In this document: positions 45,198-57,641 of the stretch, piece by piece
How the letters are laid out: each line of letters starts with the position of its first letter
Numbering within the stretch: the first letter of the stretch is position 1
Origin: Zasmidium citrigriseum
Taxonomy: Eukaryota; Ascomycota; Dothideomycetes; Mycosphaerellales; Mycosphaerellaceae
Length of the DNA stretch: 64,000 bases
Reading direction: 5' to 3'
Assembly: GCA_002786025.1 (NCBI GenBank)
Contig: NHNW01000034.1
Span: 124,001 to 188,000 of the forward strand
Program-made: the position numbers and the translations under genes
The notes under the pieces: generated by a model
The model's input: the letters and a program-made list of their open reading frames with translations, nothing else
Database searches by the model: none
Told to the model about the DNA's origin: nothing

Positions 45198-48100
45198 ATG
45201 GAGGCAGCCCATGGCGCCGTCTCCTCCGTCTCGCAGTCCTCCGCGTCGGCATCTCTGCAGAACAAGCTGGCCGACGTCGTGAGCTCGCTGGCGCCCAACA
45301 TAACCGTCGCCGCCCCGCCCGACGCAGGAACAGCCGCGCCAGAGACCGCGAGCATGCTGGGAGGCCTGGCTCTGGGCATCTTCACCGTTGTCCCCAGCGT
45401 GCTGTACTGGCTCATCACCTTCCTGACGATTACCCTACCAACATGGCTGTTCACCTTCCTCAGCACCAGCCTGACATTCACCATGAACATGACTACCCTG
45501 CTGCTGGTTTTGCTGGTCTTCGCCTCCACCGTGAGCTGGTTCGTCCGGTACAGGTTTCTGAACATGTACTCTCGTCTGCCTCCGGAACCACAAAGGAAGG
45601 AGCCTCAGGTCGAGGTATTTCCAGATTCTCAGGAGGCCGACAGCAAGCCGGGGCTGGCCAACTACTTCGATGAATTCCTCAGCGCCATCAAAGTTTTTGG
45701 GTACTTGGAAAGACCAGTCTTCCACGAGCTCACCCGGACGATGCAAACGAGGAAGCTGATTGCGGGTGAAACGTTGCTTCTGGAGGAGGAGAAGGGTTTC
45801 TGCTTGGTGGTGGACGGCCTTGTTCAGATCTTTGTCAAATCGCAACGAGGGTCTTCTGGTGCCGATACGCCAAATGAATCTGCACTTGCCGAGGACGACG
45901 AGGCGAATGAGCGCTCCGGAAGCCACAGTAGCTATCAATTGCTCACTGAAGTCAAGAACGGCGCTCCCATGTCGAGTCTCTTCTCCATTCTGGCTCTGTT
46001 TACCGACAATGTCAAGCTTCGCTACGACGAGGACGATGATAATATGCAGTCGAGCGGCTCCAGTGGCAATCTCAAGAACCAGTTCAAAATGACCATGAAC
46101 GACGAAGATGGGACTCCAGAGTCTGGGACGGACAACGGAGCGAACTGGACGGCAGCTGGTTCATCCCGTCCTGTCTCTCGGCAAAGAGCTCATTCCAGCA
46201 CTGCTGGGTTGCACAACTTCAAAGAGCCTCCTCCACTCGCGCTCGATGGTAGCACTGACAATGGCGGACACAAGTCCATGAGTAGGCGGCCGAGCTTTAT
46301 TCGCGGCAACAGTGTTCGCGTGAAAAAGGCGAAGAAGAATGCTTCGGCGCATCCTGACATTGTCGCACGAGCAACGGTTGATACGACCATCGCTATAATA
46401 CCCGCAAGTGCCTTCCATCGAATCACCAGGATCTACCCAAAAGCGACCGCCCACATTGTCCAGGTGATTTTGACCCGGCTCCAGCGTGTCACCCTCGCAA
46501 CTGCAAATTCGTATCTCGGCTTGGCAGGTGAGGTGCTTCGAACCGAGAGGCTGATGGACAGATACACGACCTACGATCTGCCCGACTATCTCCGTGGCGA
46601 AGCCCTGGAGCGGCTAAAAGACAAGTTCAGAAAAGACCAAGAACGCATCGGTCCAGAAGAGGGCATGAAAGGTATTGCTTTGCATAACCCTCGCCTGGCT
46701 CACCGAAGACGCACAAGTAGTAGTCTCAGACGCGATGCTGCAATGTCTGCTCGAGCGAATGATCGCAATGGCAGCCTCTACCCGGACAATCTTGCGAATG
46801 AAAGGAGTGGCGTCAGCGCGGGTGATCTACTCACCAATATGCAGGCAGCAAGATCACCTCAAGGTCGTCGTGGGCAGCAAGGTAGCTTCTCGCAACCATA
46901 TTCGGCCCCAAGGGCCTCAAACGGCCACATAATGGAGCAGCCGAAGACGGGCAAGAAGGAGACCTTCCAGCCGGATCTCAGCCCGAGGGCAACGATGCAT
47001 CGCCAGGATTCCATGGACGAAGATGTCATGTTCCGGGAATCGATCATGGAATGTATGGCCAAAGCTATCGGTCTCACGAATTCGAAAGACAGCTTTCGCA
47101 AGCCAGAATCAGTTGCTCAATCCCCTCGTCTGGTCTCGTACGATTCCAAACGGCAGAGTGCGGTCTTCAACAATAACGCTTTTGGCTTCATGGATCCCTT
47201 CGATGGCTCACAAGACGACTCGGAATCGGTCGCTTCAATGTCGGCGTTCAGCGTGGGTGGCTCCGCGAACATACTGGAGGACTTGAAGAATGAAGTCGAG
47301 ATTGTCTTTTTTCCCAAGGATTCTGTACTTGTTGAGGAAGGCGAGCGAAACCCGGGCCTGTACTATGTGATTGATGGCTTCTTGGATGTCAGCGCTTCTG
47401 TGGATGAACAAGAGGCATCCCACTCGAATGTTCTTGGTACGATGGCAAAACCAAATGGAGTTGAGGTCCCTGAGCTGCTTGCGACCCACAGCCAACGAAG
47501 ACCGTCCAAGGACGCCCGCTCGACTTCAGTCGGCGGATCTGAGCACCACCGCAGGAGAAAGTCGGGACACGCGAAGAAGAGCCTATTTCTTGTCAAACCT
47601 GGTGGTCTGGCGGGCTATCTGGGAACGATCTCTTCCTACCGCTCTTTCATCGATGTCACGGCGAAGACCGACGTATACGTTGGTTTCCTTCCTCGACTGG
47701 CGATTGAGAAGATTGTGGAGCGACACCCGGTGGTGCTACTCACAATGGCAAAACGGATGACGAGCTTGCTCCCGCGCCTGATTCTACACATCGACTTTGC
47801 TCTGGAATGGGTGCAGGTCAATGCTGGCCAGGCCATCTACCACCAGAACGAAGAAAGCGATGCAATTTACATTGTATTGAACGGTCGACTTCGTGCAATC
47901 CAGGAAAGCGATGACGGGAAGATGAAGGTCATTGGCGAATACGGCCAAGGCGACAGTGTTGGAGAGCTCGAAGTCTTGACAGAGTCAACCCGGCCGGGCT
48001 CGCTACACGCCATTCGTGATACAGAGTTGGCTAAGTTCCCGAAGACGCTGTTCAACAGCCTCGCGCAAGAGCATCCAGGTATCACGATTAAGGTGTCCAA

Positions 48101-49808
48101 GATCATTGCCTCTCGAATGCGGGCCTTGATCGAGAATCCGTTGAACGAGTCGGAGAACTACAACAAGCTGGCTGTCGAAAGACCGAAAGTCACCACAACT
48201 ACCAATCTTCGTACCGTCGCAATCGTGCCTTGCACTGCTGGTGTGCCCGTGGTCGAGTTTGGCAACAAGCTTCAAAGTGCTTTGCAACAGATCGGCACTC
48301 CAAATGGCGTATCTGTTCTGAATCAGTCAATGATCCTCAATCATCTAGGACGCCATGCATTCAGCAAGATGGGTAAGCTGAAGCTTTCCCAGTACCTCGC
48401 CGATCTAGAAGAGAAGTACGGCATTGTCATCTATGTGGCCGACACCAGCGTCAAGTCGCCGTGGACGCAGACATGCATCAGCCAGGCTGATTGCATATAC
48501 ATGGTCGGTCTCGCAGAAGGCTCGCCATCTATCGGCGAGTACGAGCGTTTCCTACTCACCACCAAGACCACCGCACGAAAAGAGCTCATCTTGCTGCACA
48601 CGGAAAGATATTGTCCGTCCGGTACCACGAGAGCATGGCTTAGGAACCGGCCGTGGATCAACGGAGGACATCATCATGTTCAAATGGCCTTCAGAACGAC
48701 GCCTGAGCCCGTGCATCCCACCGGACCACGGCGATTTGGCAATGCAATCAAGCAGCGAGTACAGGTCATTCAGGCTGAGATTCACAAGTACACATCTCGA
48801 CGAGTGCGCCAAACGCCTCTCTTCTCTGCAGAGACTCCCTTCAAAGGCGACTTCCATCGGCTTGCGCGAAGGCTCTGTGGAAAGACTGTTGGCCTGGTGC
48901 TTGGTGGTGGTGGCGCTCGAGGTCTTGCTCATGTTGGTGTCATACGCTCCCTTGAGGAAGCTGGTCTACCAATCGACATCATTGGCGGTACATCCATTGG
49001 TGCATTCGTTGGTGCCGTGTACGCTCAGGATGCTGACGTCGTGCCCATGTACGGCCGTGTCAAGAAGTTCGCAGGCCGCATGGGCAGCGTCTGGCGTTTT
49101 GCGTTGGACGTTACTTACCCTTCCGCGTCTTATACTACTGGGCACGAGTTCAATCGTGGCATCTTCAAGACCTTTGGCGACAGTCAGATCGAAGACTTTT
49201 GGCTCGACTATTACTGCAACTCGACTAACATCACCAAATCACGGTCGGAGATCCATACCAGCGGCTACGTATGGCGATACATTCGTGCATCAATGTCTCT
49301 GGCTGGACTGCTCCCACCCATGTGCGACGAAGGCAACATGTTGCTTGACGGTGGGTATACAGACAATCTCACTGTGTCGCACATGAAAGCTCTCGGAGCT
49401 GATCAGATCTTTGCCGTGGACGTCGGTGCAATAGATGACGATACACCACAAGCTTACGGAGACAGCCTCTCCGGCTTCTGGGCTTCTCTCAATCGCTGGA
49501 ACCCATTCTCATCCTACCCCAACCCGCCAACGCTCTCCGAGATCCAGGCTCGGCTGGCATATGTCAGCTCAGTAGACAACCTCGAACGCGCCAAAGGAAT
49601 CCCAGGCTGTCGATACATGCGTCCACCGGTAACAGCGTACGGCACGCTGGACTTCGGCAAGTTCGACGAGATCTACCAAGTCGGATACCAGTATGGCAAG
49701 AAGTATCTGGCGGAACTGCGAGAAGAGGGGATCTTGCCCGGGGTGGAAGAGACGGAAGGAAAGCGGAATCTCAGGAGGACGATGGCGCCGAGACGGGCGA
49801 GTATCTGA
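45198..49808 (+). CDS. NTE1: Lysophospholipase NTE1 (neuropathy target esterase homologue)
   Basis: An intronless gene of 1,536 residues. I start at the ATG at 45198. A GTG codon three codons upstream is not a plausible start. Residues 55-120 form two or three hydrophobic segments that anchor the protein in the endoplasmic reticulum. Cyclic-nucleotide-binding-like domains follow (for example QIFVKSQRG, then [20 protein letters not shown] and [19 protein letters not shown]). The patatin catalytic domain has [14 protein letters not shown] near residue 1,235, the nucleophile motif GTSIG with Ser at about 1,266, and DGGYTDNL with the dyad Asp at about 1,384. NTE1 deacylates phosphatidylcholine to glycerophosphocholine. 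The length fits fungal NTE1. Its start is close to a RIP-mutated repeat. Confidence 0.97.
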   Translation: MEAAHGAVSSVSQSSASASLQNKLADVVSSLAPNITVAAPPDAGTAAPETASMLGGLALGIFTVVPSVLYWLITFLTITLPTWLFTFLSTSLTFTMNMTTLLLVLLVFASTVSWFVRYRFLNMYSRLPPEPQRKEPQVEVFPDSQEADSKPGLANYFDEFLSAIKVFGYLERPVFHELTRTMQTRKLIAGETLLLEEEKGFCLVVDGLVQIFVKSQRGSSGADTPNESALAEDDEANERSGSHSSYQLLTEVKNGAPMSSLFSILALFTDNVKLRYDEDDDNMQSSGSSGNLKNQFKMTMNDEDGTPESGTDNGANWTAAGSSRPVSRQRAHSSTAGLHNFKEPPPLALDGSTDNGGHKSMSRRPSFIRGNSVRVKKAKKNASAHPDIVARATVDTTIAIIPASAFHRITRIYPKATAHIVQVILTRLQRVTLATANSYLGLAGEVLRTERLMDRYTTYDLPDYLRGEALERLKDKFRKDQERIGPEEGMKGIALHNPRLAHRRRTSSSLRRDAAMSARANDRNGSLYPDNLANERSGVSAGDLLTNMQAARSPQGRRGQQGSFSQPYSAPRASNGHIMEQPKTGKKETFQPDLSPRATMHRQDSMDEDVMFRESIMECMAKAIGLTNSKDSFRKPESVAQSPRLVSYDSKRQSAVFNNNAFGFMDPFDGSQDDSESVASMSAFSVGGSANILEDLKNEVEIVFFPKDSVLVEEGERNPGLYYVIDGFLDVSASVDEQEASHSNVLGTMAKPNGVEVPELLATHSQRRPSKDARSTSVGGSEHHRRRKSGHAKKSLFLVKPGGLAGYLGTISSYRSFIDVTAKTDVYVGFLPRLAIEKIVERHPVVLLTMAKRMTSLLPRLILHIDFALEWVQVNAGQAIYHQNEESDAIYIVLNGRLRAIQESDDGKMKVIGEYGQGDSVGELEVLTESTRPGSLHAIRDTELAKFPKTLFNSLAQEHPGITIKVSKIIASRMRALIENPLNESENYNKLAVERPKVTTTTNLRTVAIVPCTAGVPVVEFGNKLQSALQQIGTPNGVSVLNQSMILNHLGRHAFSKMGKLKLSQYLADLEEKYGIVIYVADTSVKSPWTQTCISQADCIYMVGLAEGSPSIGEYERFLLTTKTTARKELILLHTERYCPSGTTRAWLRNRPWINGGHHHVQMAFRTTPEPVHPTGPRRFGNAIKQRVQVIQAEIHKYTSRRVRQTPLFSAETPFKGDFHRLARRLCGKTVGLVLGGGGARGLAHVGVIRSLEEAGLPIDIIGGTSIGAFVGAVYAQDADVVPMYGRVKKFAGRMGSVWRFALDVTYPSASYTTGHEFNRGIFKTFGDSQIEDFWLDYYCNSTNITKSRSEIHTSGYVWRYIRASMSLAGLLPPMCDEGNMLLDGGYTDNLTVSHMKALGADQIFAVDVGAIDDDTPQAYGDSLSGFWASLNRWNPFSSYPNPPTLSEIQARLAYVSSVDNLERAKGIPGCRYMRPPVTAYGTLDFGKFDEIYQVGYQYGKKYLAELREEGILPGVEETEGKRNLRRTMAPRRASI

Positions 49809-50268
49809 TGAAACACTGACTGATAGACAGGGTGCCGATTCATCACGGCATCCGGGATTTTACTTCTGCATGCAAGCAAGCGTAAGCGGGTCCTACTTTT
49901 GCATTTGGGTGGGCGTTTCTTGAGATACCCTAGCATAGCAAGCAGGCAGCAGCAACGACAGCATGGAAGAGCTCTCGAAAGTTTGATACCAAATACCGAT
50001 CTGTGTTTAGGCTCTGCCGACGACAACGTGGGCATTGCCATCGTCATGTCCCGCGGATCTCTGCCGGCGAGAGGCACCATCGGCTCGGGAACTTCGATGC
50101 CGAGCCGATGAGTGACGAAACCTTACCTCTTCGACAACCTTCATTTGCGCATCATGGAATGCTGTATAGGAGGACTGTAACTACTGATGCCTCGATTGAG
50201 CAGCTGATACTGTATATACGAACCGACGAAACTGCTGCATCTGCATCGTGGAGCTTTGGAGCAGCAAC
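49809..50268. other. NTE1 3' flank and monooxygenase promoter
   Basis: 460 bases between two plus-strand genes. No further feature was recognised. Confidence 0.5.
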
Positions 50269-51812
50269 ATGGCGCCCAGGAAGGATTTGGAGATTGCCAT
50301 CATTGGTGGCGGTAAGGAATACCAACAGAAGAGATGAAACTTGGCGGACTGGGAATGCTGAATGCTGACATGTTCCCTGTGTTTTAAGGAATCGCTGGAC
50401 TGACTCTCGCTATCGCCTTGCACCATCGGGGATTGAAAGTCACCATCTATGAACAGGCGGCGCATTTCGCTGAGATTGGAGGTAAACACCACCCACCAGA
50501 CTGAACATCACAACGGAATGAATACTGACAACTGCCAGCCGGCGTCTCCTTCACCGACAACGCCGTCCAAGCCATGAAACACTGCTACACCGGCGTCCAC
50601 GAAGCCTTCACGAAAATCCGCACCGGAAACCTCTGGCCCTCGAAGAAACACGTGTGGTTCGACTACCACGATGGCTATCACAACCGCGAACCGACTTTGG
50701 CCTTTTCGATCAAAACGGGTCTGGGCCAGGCGGGTGTGCATCGGGCGAGGTATTTGGATGAGTTGGTCAAGTTGTTGCCGGAGGAGAATGCGAGGTTTGG
50801 GAAGCGGTTGGAGGGGTTTGAACGGGGACGGGGTGGGAGGTGGGTGTTGAGGTTTGAGGATGGGACGGAAGGTGAGTTGTGTCTTGTTGATGGAGAGGTG
50901 GGAGATGTTTTGCTGACGAAGTGTCAATAGCGACGGCGGACGCGATTATTGGCTGCGATGGGATCAAATCCAAGGTCCGCCAATTGATGTATCCCGATCA
51001 TCCATGCTCTCATCCGACGTTCACTCACAAATATGCCTATCGAGCTTTGACGACCATGGAAGACGCCATCAAAGCCGTTGGCGAAGAGAAGGCCAAGAAC
51101 GCCTGCATGCATGTGAGTTCACCAAACCCCTACCTCAGCCTTGCACTTGCTGACAACAAACTCCTCAAATTAGATGGGCCCCGGCGGCCACATGCTCACC
51201 TTCCCCGTCAACCACGGCCAAACCCTCAACATCGTAGCCTTCCACACAACAACCTCCGACTGGCCCGACTACAACAAACTCACGCGACCCGCGAAACGCG
51301 AAGACGCCCTACGAGACTTCGCAGGCTACGGCAACGACGTGACCAATCTCCTGAATCTATGCCAGCCGACCCTGGACGTCTGGGCGATCTTCCACCTGGG
51401 CGATCACCCGGTCCCGTCCTATGCCAAGGGAACTGTTTGCCTTGTTGGAGACGCGGCGCATGCTACTTCTCCGCATCATGGGGCGGGTGCTGGGTTGTGT
51501 ATTGAGGATAGTGCTGTGTTGGCGGACTTGCTCGCTGATGACCGCGTACGGACACGGCGGGATATTGAGACTGCGTTTGGCGTTTTCAATGAGGTTCGAC
51601 ATGATCGCGGCAACTGGCTCGTGCAGAGTAGTCAGCACATTGGGAATTGCTACGAGTGGATCGGCGAGGGAATTGGGGAGCACTTCGAGAAGATTGAGAA
51701 TGAGATTAATACGCGGAATAGCATGATTGCGGATGTGAATGTTGCGGGGATGTGTCGGGAGGCGGTGGAGATGTTGAGGACGAGGATGGCGGGGAATGAT
51801 GCGAGGCTGTGA
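50269..51812 (+). CDS. FAD-dependent monooxygenase, salicylate-hydroxylase-like
   Basis: Five exons (50269-50311, 50389-50481, 50539-50871, 50931-51112, 51174-51812) encode 429 residues with phases agreeing at each junction. The protein has the three signatures of group A flavin monooxygenases: GGGIAGL at residues 13-19, the DG motif IIGCDGIKSKVR around 163-172, and GDAAHATSPHHGAGAGLCIED from residue 309 for FAD ribityl binding. Members use NAD(P)H and oxygen to hydroxylate aromatic rings. The segment CMHMGPGGHMLTFPV is typical of the salicylate 1-hydroxylase and 6-hydroxynicotinate monooxygenase branch. An intradiol dioxygenase gene lies 1.7 kb downstream on the same strand, so salicylate-to-catechol hydroxylation is plausible but not shown. 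Confidence 0.9.
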
Positions 51813-53477
51813 TGGGGGTTTGTTTGGTTAGAAATGGTGATGACTTAGCCTGTCCGTATGAACCCTAACGTAGGTAATTTCCATGCTCCGGGGTGTGCTG
51901 TCCCTTGAAAAGTGTGCTTTCTCTCGGGTTTTTGAAAGTTGGACTTGGTTTAGACGTGGGGGATGCGCTAGTGGATTTCACATGCCAGAGCAGAGCCGGA
52001 GCGCTGCTTGATAAGACACTGACTTCACAAAGCCCAGATACCGACATCGATGTCCCCCTTGCTCTGCGATTACTTTCTTGCCTTGACTTACTTTACCATC
52101 TTTCATATTGGCCCCAGTTTCCACTTTCTCCCGACTCATACAGACCTCCAACACCGCCGTCAGCTTCGCCAGACTTTACGACCCGGCAGTTGTCATACCG
52201 CCACAATACTCACCTTTACTTACTTGCTGAACGTATGCCCCGAGCATTGAAACCACGCCATTTGAATGTTTGCCAGTCGTTCTCGGTCACCGCAAATCCT
52301 AGCAGTGGCATTTCCATTTCATTCTGATTTTTTGGAGCCGCGGAGAAAAATATGGCAATTTTGACTGCTGCGTTTCGTGACCGTATGAGCTGATTCACAG
52401 CGATGGGCATGTACACGGGAACGGTCAAAGTGAAGGCGTCGTCCTTGCACTCATCCATTCCTAAAGCTCCCACGTGCACGATTGACCACTTGATGGTTCC
52501 GTTGCCCGTTTCCTACAGCTTTCATACCGTCTTTTTTCTCCTATCACCGATAGCCGACATGAGTAGCTCCTGCCTAGCGGTGTGAAACTTCCTCCGGTGA
52601 GATTCACACCACCGCGGCTTCTACTGGTTGTTTCTGCCCAGCTCTAGTTCTCCTCTTCGATGCTAATTCCACCTCATTCTCGCTCTCTGCTCTTGGACTT
52701 CCATCGTGATCAATCCGCCGGCTCTTGTTCTACTGCTCCGGGGCAAGACTCGGGCGTCGAGAACCGCAATATCGAGAGCGACCACGAGCACTATCATCGT
52801 CGCTTGGCGAGTCGTCGAAGGCCATACCGTAGACCGGCGAAGGTGGAGGCTAGGGCAGTGGCATCACCGCCGTAACACGCGCCGTAGCACGCGCCGTAAC
52901 ACGCGTACGGAGAGGGAAGTTGAAACTCTCACAACAGCTGAGTCAGATGAAATTTATCCCAGCATTTACCTTCTATCTTCCAAGTCATCGACCCAGCACC
53001 GTGGGCTATACGAGCTCATCTCAAGGAGTAAGCAAGGAGAGAGAGTTACAAAAGCAAGAAAGTTATGCCGGCCTACTGGAAACCACATCAGCTCCTTCGG
53101 AAGCAGCCCCAGGTGCTTTAGCCGAGAGCCGACACTCGATCCGATCCTTGCAGGACGAAGGGAAACGCCTCGCCACCGCTCCCAGATGCCGGTCACACTC
53201 CATGTTCTCGTGCGAACTTGAAGCTCAGGGTGCTAGGTAAGGGAGTATCTTTCTTACATGATCCCGGACGGCCTGGTCCCGCGGCGGGGTGTGAGGATTC
53301 AGAGCCGGGTCCACTGGTGGTGATAGAAAAGGTCATTCGACTTCACGTCTCTTCCTCTATATCATACCGCATCTCTGCTTCTCCTCTCTTGTCTCGTGTT
53401 CTTGCTTACCACGCCTCTGAGCTAAGCGAGTTGAGCTCCACTTCACTAAATCTCTCCCATATACAAGCACACCCAAC
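51813..53477. other. Intergenic stretch, no gene seen
   Basis: About 1.66 kb with no supportable coding region, between the monooxygenase and the dioxygenase. It holds the short 12-base repeat at 52,868-52,903. The last 150 bases are C/T-rich and likely the dioxygenase promoter and leader. Confidence 0.55.
52868..52903. repeat. 12-base unit repeated three times
   Basis: CGCCGTAACACG, CGCCGTAGCACG and CGCCGTAACACG follow in tandem with one base difference. Small and probably incidental. Confidence 0.7.
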
Positions 53478-54607
53478 ATGGCCACCCAAACAACCTCCCT
53501 CACAACTAACGGCAACAGCCACAAAGGCCCCACGGCCAACATGTCCAAAACTGGCGCCGCACGCTTCGACCCAACCTTCACACAGAAAGTCGTCGAGTCC
53601 ATGGGTCCCAAGACCTCGCCTCGAATGCGTGAAGTCATGAGCGCTTTGATCCCACATTTGCATGACTTCGCGAGGGAGGTCGAGTTGACGGTTGACGAGT
53701 GGATGGCGGGTGTGCAGATGTTGAACTGGGCGGGACAGATGAGCAATGAGAGGAGGAATGAGGGACAGCTGGTTTGCGATGTTGTGGGGTTGGAGTCGTA
53801 AGTTGAAAGGCTTCTTGAGGTGCGGTGGGCATGTGCGCTGACCGAATGTTGCAGATTGGTTGATGAGATCACTTATAAGAAGGCCTCCGAGGCTGCGGAT
53901 ACGGCGACGCAGAGCGCGATCCTGGGTCCATTTTTCCAGAACGATAATCCAACTTTGAAGAAGGGTGCTTCGATATACCGAACCAAGGCGGACGGTGCTG
54001 AGGTGGTGTACATGTATGGCAAGGTTGTTGACAACAAGACGGGCAAGCCATTGGCAAATGCCACAATCGACATCTGGCAGGCATCGACAAACGGTAGGTC
54101 GAACGTTGAAGAGCTGTTGGACCAAGACGCTCGAAGCTGATATATGTCCAGGTCTCTATCAACAACAAGATAAGGATCAGCACGTCCACAACCTGCGAGG
54201 CAAGTTCGTCACCGACGAGAGCGGCGAATATGCCTGCTACTGCATTCGACCAACACCATACCCTGTACCTTTTGACGGACCTGCTGGAAAGCTGCTCCAG
54301 CTCATGGACAGACATCCATACCGTCCCGCACACATCCACTTGATCGTAAGTCCTGCTTTCTTTCATTCTGTCGTTGACATGTCCAGCTGACCGAAACTTC
54401 CAGGTCCTCAAAGAGGGCTATGAACCAATCACCACCCAAATCTTCGATGCGGAGAGCGACTACCTCGAGGACGATTCCGTTTTTGCTGTAAAGGACTCCT
54501 TGGTCGTCAAGTTCGTGCCGAGGAGCGGGGACTCTGAGGCGAAGAAAGAGCTGTGCTATAACATCCAGATGGCACCTATTGATCCATCGAGGAAGGCACA
54601 ATTGTAA
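53478..54607 (+). CDS. Intradiol ring-cleavage dioxygenase (catechol/hydroxyquinol 1,2-dioxygenase)
   Basis: Four exons (53478-53797, 53855-54093, 54152-54345, 54404-54607) give 318 residues. The four iron(III) ligands of the family are in place: Tyr189 in STNGLYQQQD, Tyr223 in PTPYPVPFDGPAG, and His247 and His249 in YRPAHIHLIV. The Tyr-to-His spacing of 24 residues equals that of bacterial catechol 1,2-dioxygenase. The N-terminal helical linker domain (residues 20-110), used for dimerisation, and SAILGPFF are also typical. The enzyme opens a catechol or hydroxyquinol ring between the two hydroxyls, giving muconate or maleylacetate. Sequence reading alone does not separate the two substrates. 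The stop lies 29 bases from the stop of the convergent regulator gene. Confidence 0.93.
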
Positions 54608-54636
54608 TGTACGAGCGGGTGTGATGTAAAATGTTT

Positions 54637-57264
54637 TCAAATCTGAGGCAGTTCGAGCCAATCGAGATTGATCAATTGTTGGCCAAACCACGCTTCCGAA
54701 ATGTTGTCCGCACTGAAGAGGTCGATGTCGTCCAGGTTTAGCTGCTGGTAGATGTCGGCCTCTGGCGCACCAGAATGTCCGTTTTGCATTGGCTTTGTGC
54801 CATTCTCGACATGGGTGGCACCAGCTTGGGTTTCTGGCAAGGGAATCGTCAGCAATGTGCTTTCCATCATGAAGGCCAGGGTGCTGATAACCTACCTTGA
54901 GCTCTTGTCACGTCAGAGATCCGGACTTTCATTGTTCGGAGGATATGCTTTGCGTTGTTGGCCGAGTGAATCTGATTCTCGTAATGCTCCAAGATCAGCA
55001 GACAGCGAGCCCACGAAGCTTCCATGTCGCTCTCAGCTACTCGTGGCTGCTGAAACTCCTCGATCTTTGACGATGCGAGCAATACGATGGCTGCGGAGAA
55101 GGTGACTGAGGCTGTCAGCATGGTTCTGACTCGGATGACCAAGTAAACTTACAATAGACAGTATGCCAGCCCGAGCTACGATAGAGCGTGCCGAGATTGG
55201 CATACAGGGTATCGATGAGCCGACAAGCTGTTAAGGTGCAAAGGTTGCAACAGCTCCGGATCACTTCATCGTCCAATGAGGATGATGTTGCAGGCTTTGA
55301 GTCGCGTCTGGTCGCCATCAGCAACAGCGGTCGAAGCAACAGCAGACGGACGTATAGGAATCTGCAGTACAGGACCTGCTGTTGTAGGTGGACATGATCT
55401 TCGTGCGAGGCAGCAGCAGTTGGTCGCGCAGGCACTTGCAGGTAGTCCGGAACGCCCTCGACAAACTGGTCCAGGCGGCGATTGAGGTCCAGTACTGGTG
55501 TTAGCAACTCGGCTGTTCGAGTTATACCCTGTACCTGTCTGTGTGAGACAACTCCTGCGCTGTCACGATAGAACAGCTCGAGAATCTCCTCAAGCAGATC
55601 AAAAAGTCTGCTGGATGAGACAAACAGACCCAGTCGTGAGCAGATGCTTGAGGGTTGTGATCCAGTGTTTCGATCACCCAGGTACTCGTCGTCAATCAAG
55701 TCTGGAATGGGCACGTCGGTATTGCGGCCGATCATCGAAGGACGGCCAAAGGTCATGGCGAGTAACCTGCAATTCGTTAGCTTCTGGCAATGATGCATGC
55801 TCTGTTATCATCGTAGCTTCCCGCAACGACCGACTCAAAGTATGGATATCAACGGTGGACGCACCTATCAAGATGAACACACGTGTGCCAAATGCGGCGC
55901 CGCATCTCAAGCTCCAGCTGGGTGATTGACCTCCGACTGCTGTGATCAACATGCAAGCCAAGGCTCTGAGCCATTCGGATGGCGAGGCCAACAGAATTCC
56001 AGCAGCGGCTGGCATGTTGGGTCGATTGAAGGTATACTCCGGTCAAAATGAGCATCTGTACGAGCGAGATCGACGTTGAGTCAAGGATGTCGAATGGGTA
56101 TGACTGTCGAGATCTCTGGTAGAAATCATCAGCCACAGAGGTCTTTTGAGAAGCATCAATCAAGCCGCTAAACTTGCAGCCCAGAGCAAAGACTAGATTG
56201 AGCGTCGAAGTGAAGATGGCCTCCTCAGCCTCTGAGTCGTAGTGAGGTTGAGCTTCGTCGCCTTCAATCCAAAGCCGATCGTACTTTCGTAGGAAAGTCG
56301 GCTTGTGCAGTACTGGGAACAGTGGATGGATAAATTCCCAGTAGCAGAGGAGAAAGTTGTCGGCCTGTCGCCTCATTGGGAGTACGGCTAGCCCGTCTGT
56401 TCGAGAAACGATCCGATCGGGGGCTGCAGCTGCGGCACCAGTCTTCATCTCCATGCTTGCACGACTGCTGTTCTGTGGATGACTTCCAGGTGTGACTGAG
56501 CCATGTCGACTCTGGCCTGGCATGACATGTCTCAGAAAGGCCACCGTCGAGCTCGGTCCATACATCGACTCGTCGTTTCCAGAGGCTATAGTTGCCAGTC
56601 CATCAGCGCGAGCGTTCGGTATGTCGTTGGGGTGGGCGTGAGACAGCGACGAGTTCTTGTCTCGCCGTGCAGATAATTCTGGGAGTGAAGACGGAGACTG
56701 GACTGCAATACTGGGCCGGCCAAGGCTGTGCATGCCATCGCCCGTTGAATGGCGTGAGCGACCCAGATCTGATAAAGCCTGAGCCGCATCGTTGTGCGCG
56801 ATTGGCTCTGTTCGGTAGGCATTTTGGTGCTGCGGACTGGTGTATGAAACCCTGGCACGTTGTCGGCGGGTCTGGTCAAAGTTGCATGTGCTGGCAACGC
56901 CTCTGCTTTCACATGCTTGACATATCGGCTGTCTGTCAAATAGTGAGCATCTCGAACAAGACGACAATGTCAGGCTACGAACCTTCCATCACAGCTACCA
57001 GATAAATATCATTAGCCGGAGTCTCATACAAGAAGATACGATGGCTTACCGAGTCTTTCTGTTCTTACAATTATCTGCCGGGACACAAAAGAGTCAGAGA
57101 CAACGTGGCTTTCACACGGAGCACGACACGCCATCACACGCTGAGCTACGCGCAGCTGGCCGTGCCTGGATCGACTCACTGCATGCCTGAGAAACTCGCT
57201 GGCGCTTCACTGGAGGAGTCTGCGTATCCGAACCTGGTTGCTGCGTGCCTTCCGGCGTGGCCAT
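54637..57264 (-). CDS. Zn2Cys6 transcription factor with fungal regulatory domain
   Basis: Six minus-strand exons (57264-57180, 57074-57050, 56950-55865, 55766-55153, 55090-54896, 54833-54637) encode 733 residues. The joined start reads QACNNCKNRKTRCSLFDRQ followed by PICQACESRG and VASTC. This is a binuclear zinc cluster with Cys at 28, 31, 38, 47, 50 and 59, preceded by a basic KRQR. The second exon is only 25 bases and supplies three of the first cluster's residues. Residues 210-480 match the fungal-specific regulatory domain (Fungal_trans): YWEFIHPLFPVLHKPTFL, SVGLAIRMAQSLGLH and LEMRRRIWHTCVHLDR. The gene is convergent with the dioxygenase and on the same strand as the aldehyde dehydrogenase, so it is a likely local regulator. 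That link is inference. Confidence 0.88.
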
Positions 57265-57641
57265 GTTTTCCGAGAGCTAGCCGATGCGCATCGCCTGTCA
57301 GGAATTGGGCTGCCGGAGTAAACCAACGGAGTCGCTAGAGGTCAGAATTGACTGAGGCTGTTCCCTTAAAAGCATAGAAGAGGAAGAGAGGTCGTGTGTG
57401 TTCGCGTGAGGTCGCGTTGTTGTTCCGATCTCTGCTTCCCCGACTTCGACTCTACCAAGCTCCGGGCGAAACCTTAATCGATGCCCCGCAGGAGCCGGCG
57501 CTCGTAGAGCGGGGGAGGGGTTCCGAGAGAGGATAAAATGTACTGGATGTCGACGATGTTGAGAATCCGTAATACTATGCTATATCTATGCCGTTACCAC
57601 AAAATTCATGAGGCATTTCTTGCTGTTTTCCTGCACCTCGC
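57265..57641. other. Regulator upstream region and dehydrogenase 3' flank
   Basis: 377 bases separate the regulator start from the aldehyde dehydrogenase stop, both on the minus strand. No other feature was recognised. Confidence 0.5.

Noticed and set aside
44892..45565. Minus-strand frames over the NTE1 promoter and 5' end
   Set aside because: They are shadows of the conserved NTE1 frame and cross the sharp RIP border with no motif.
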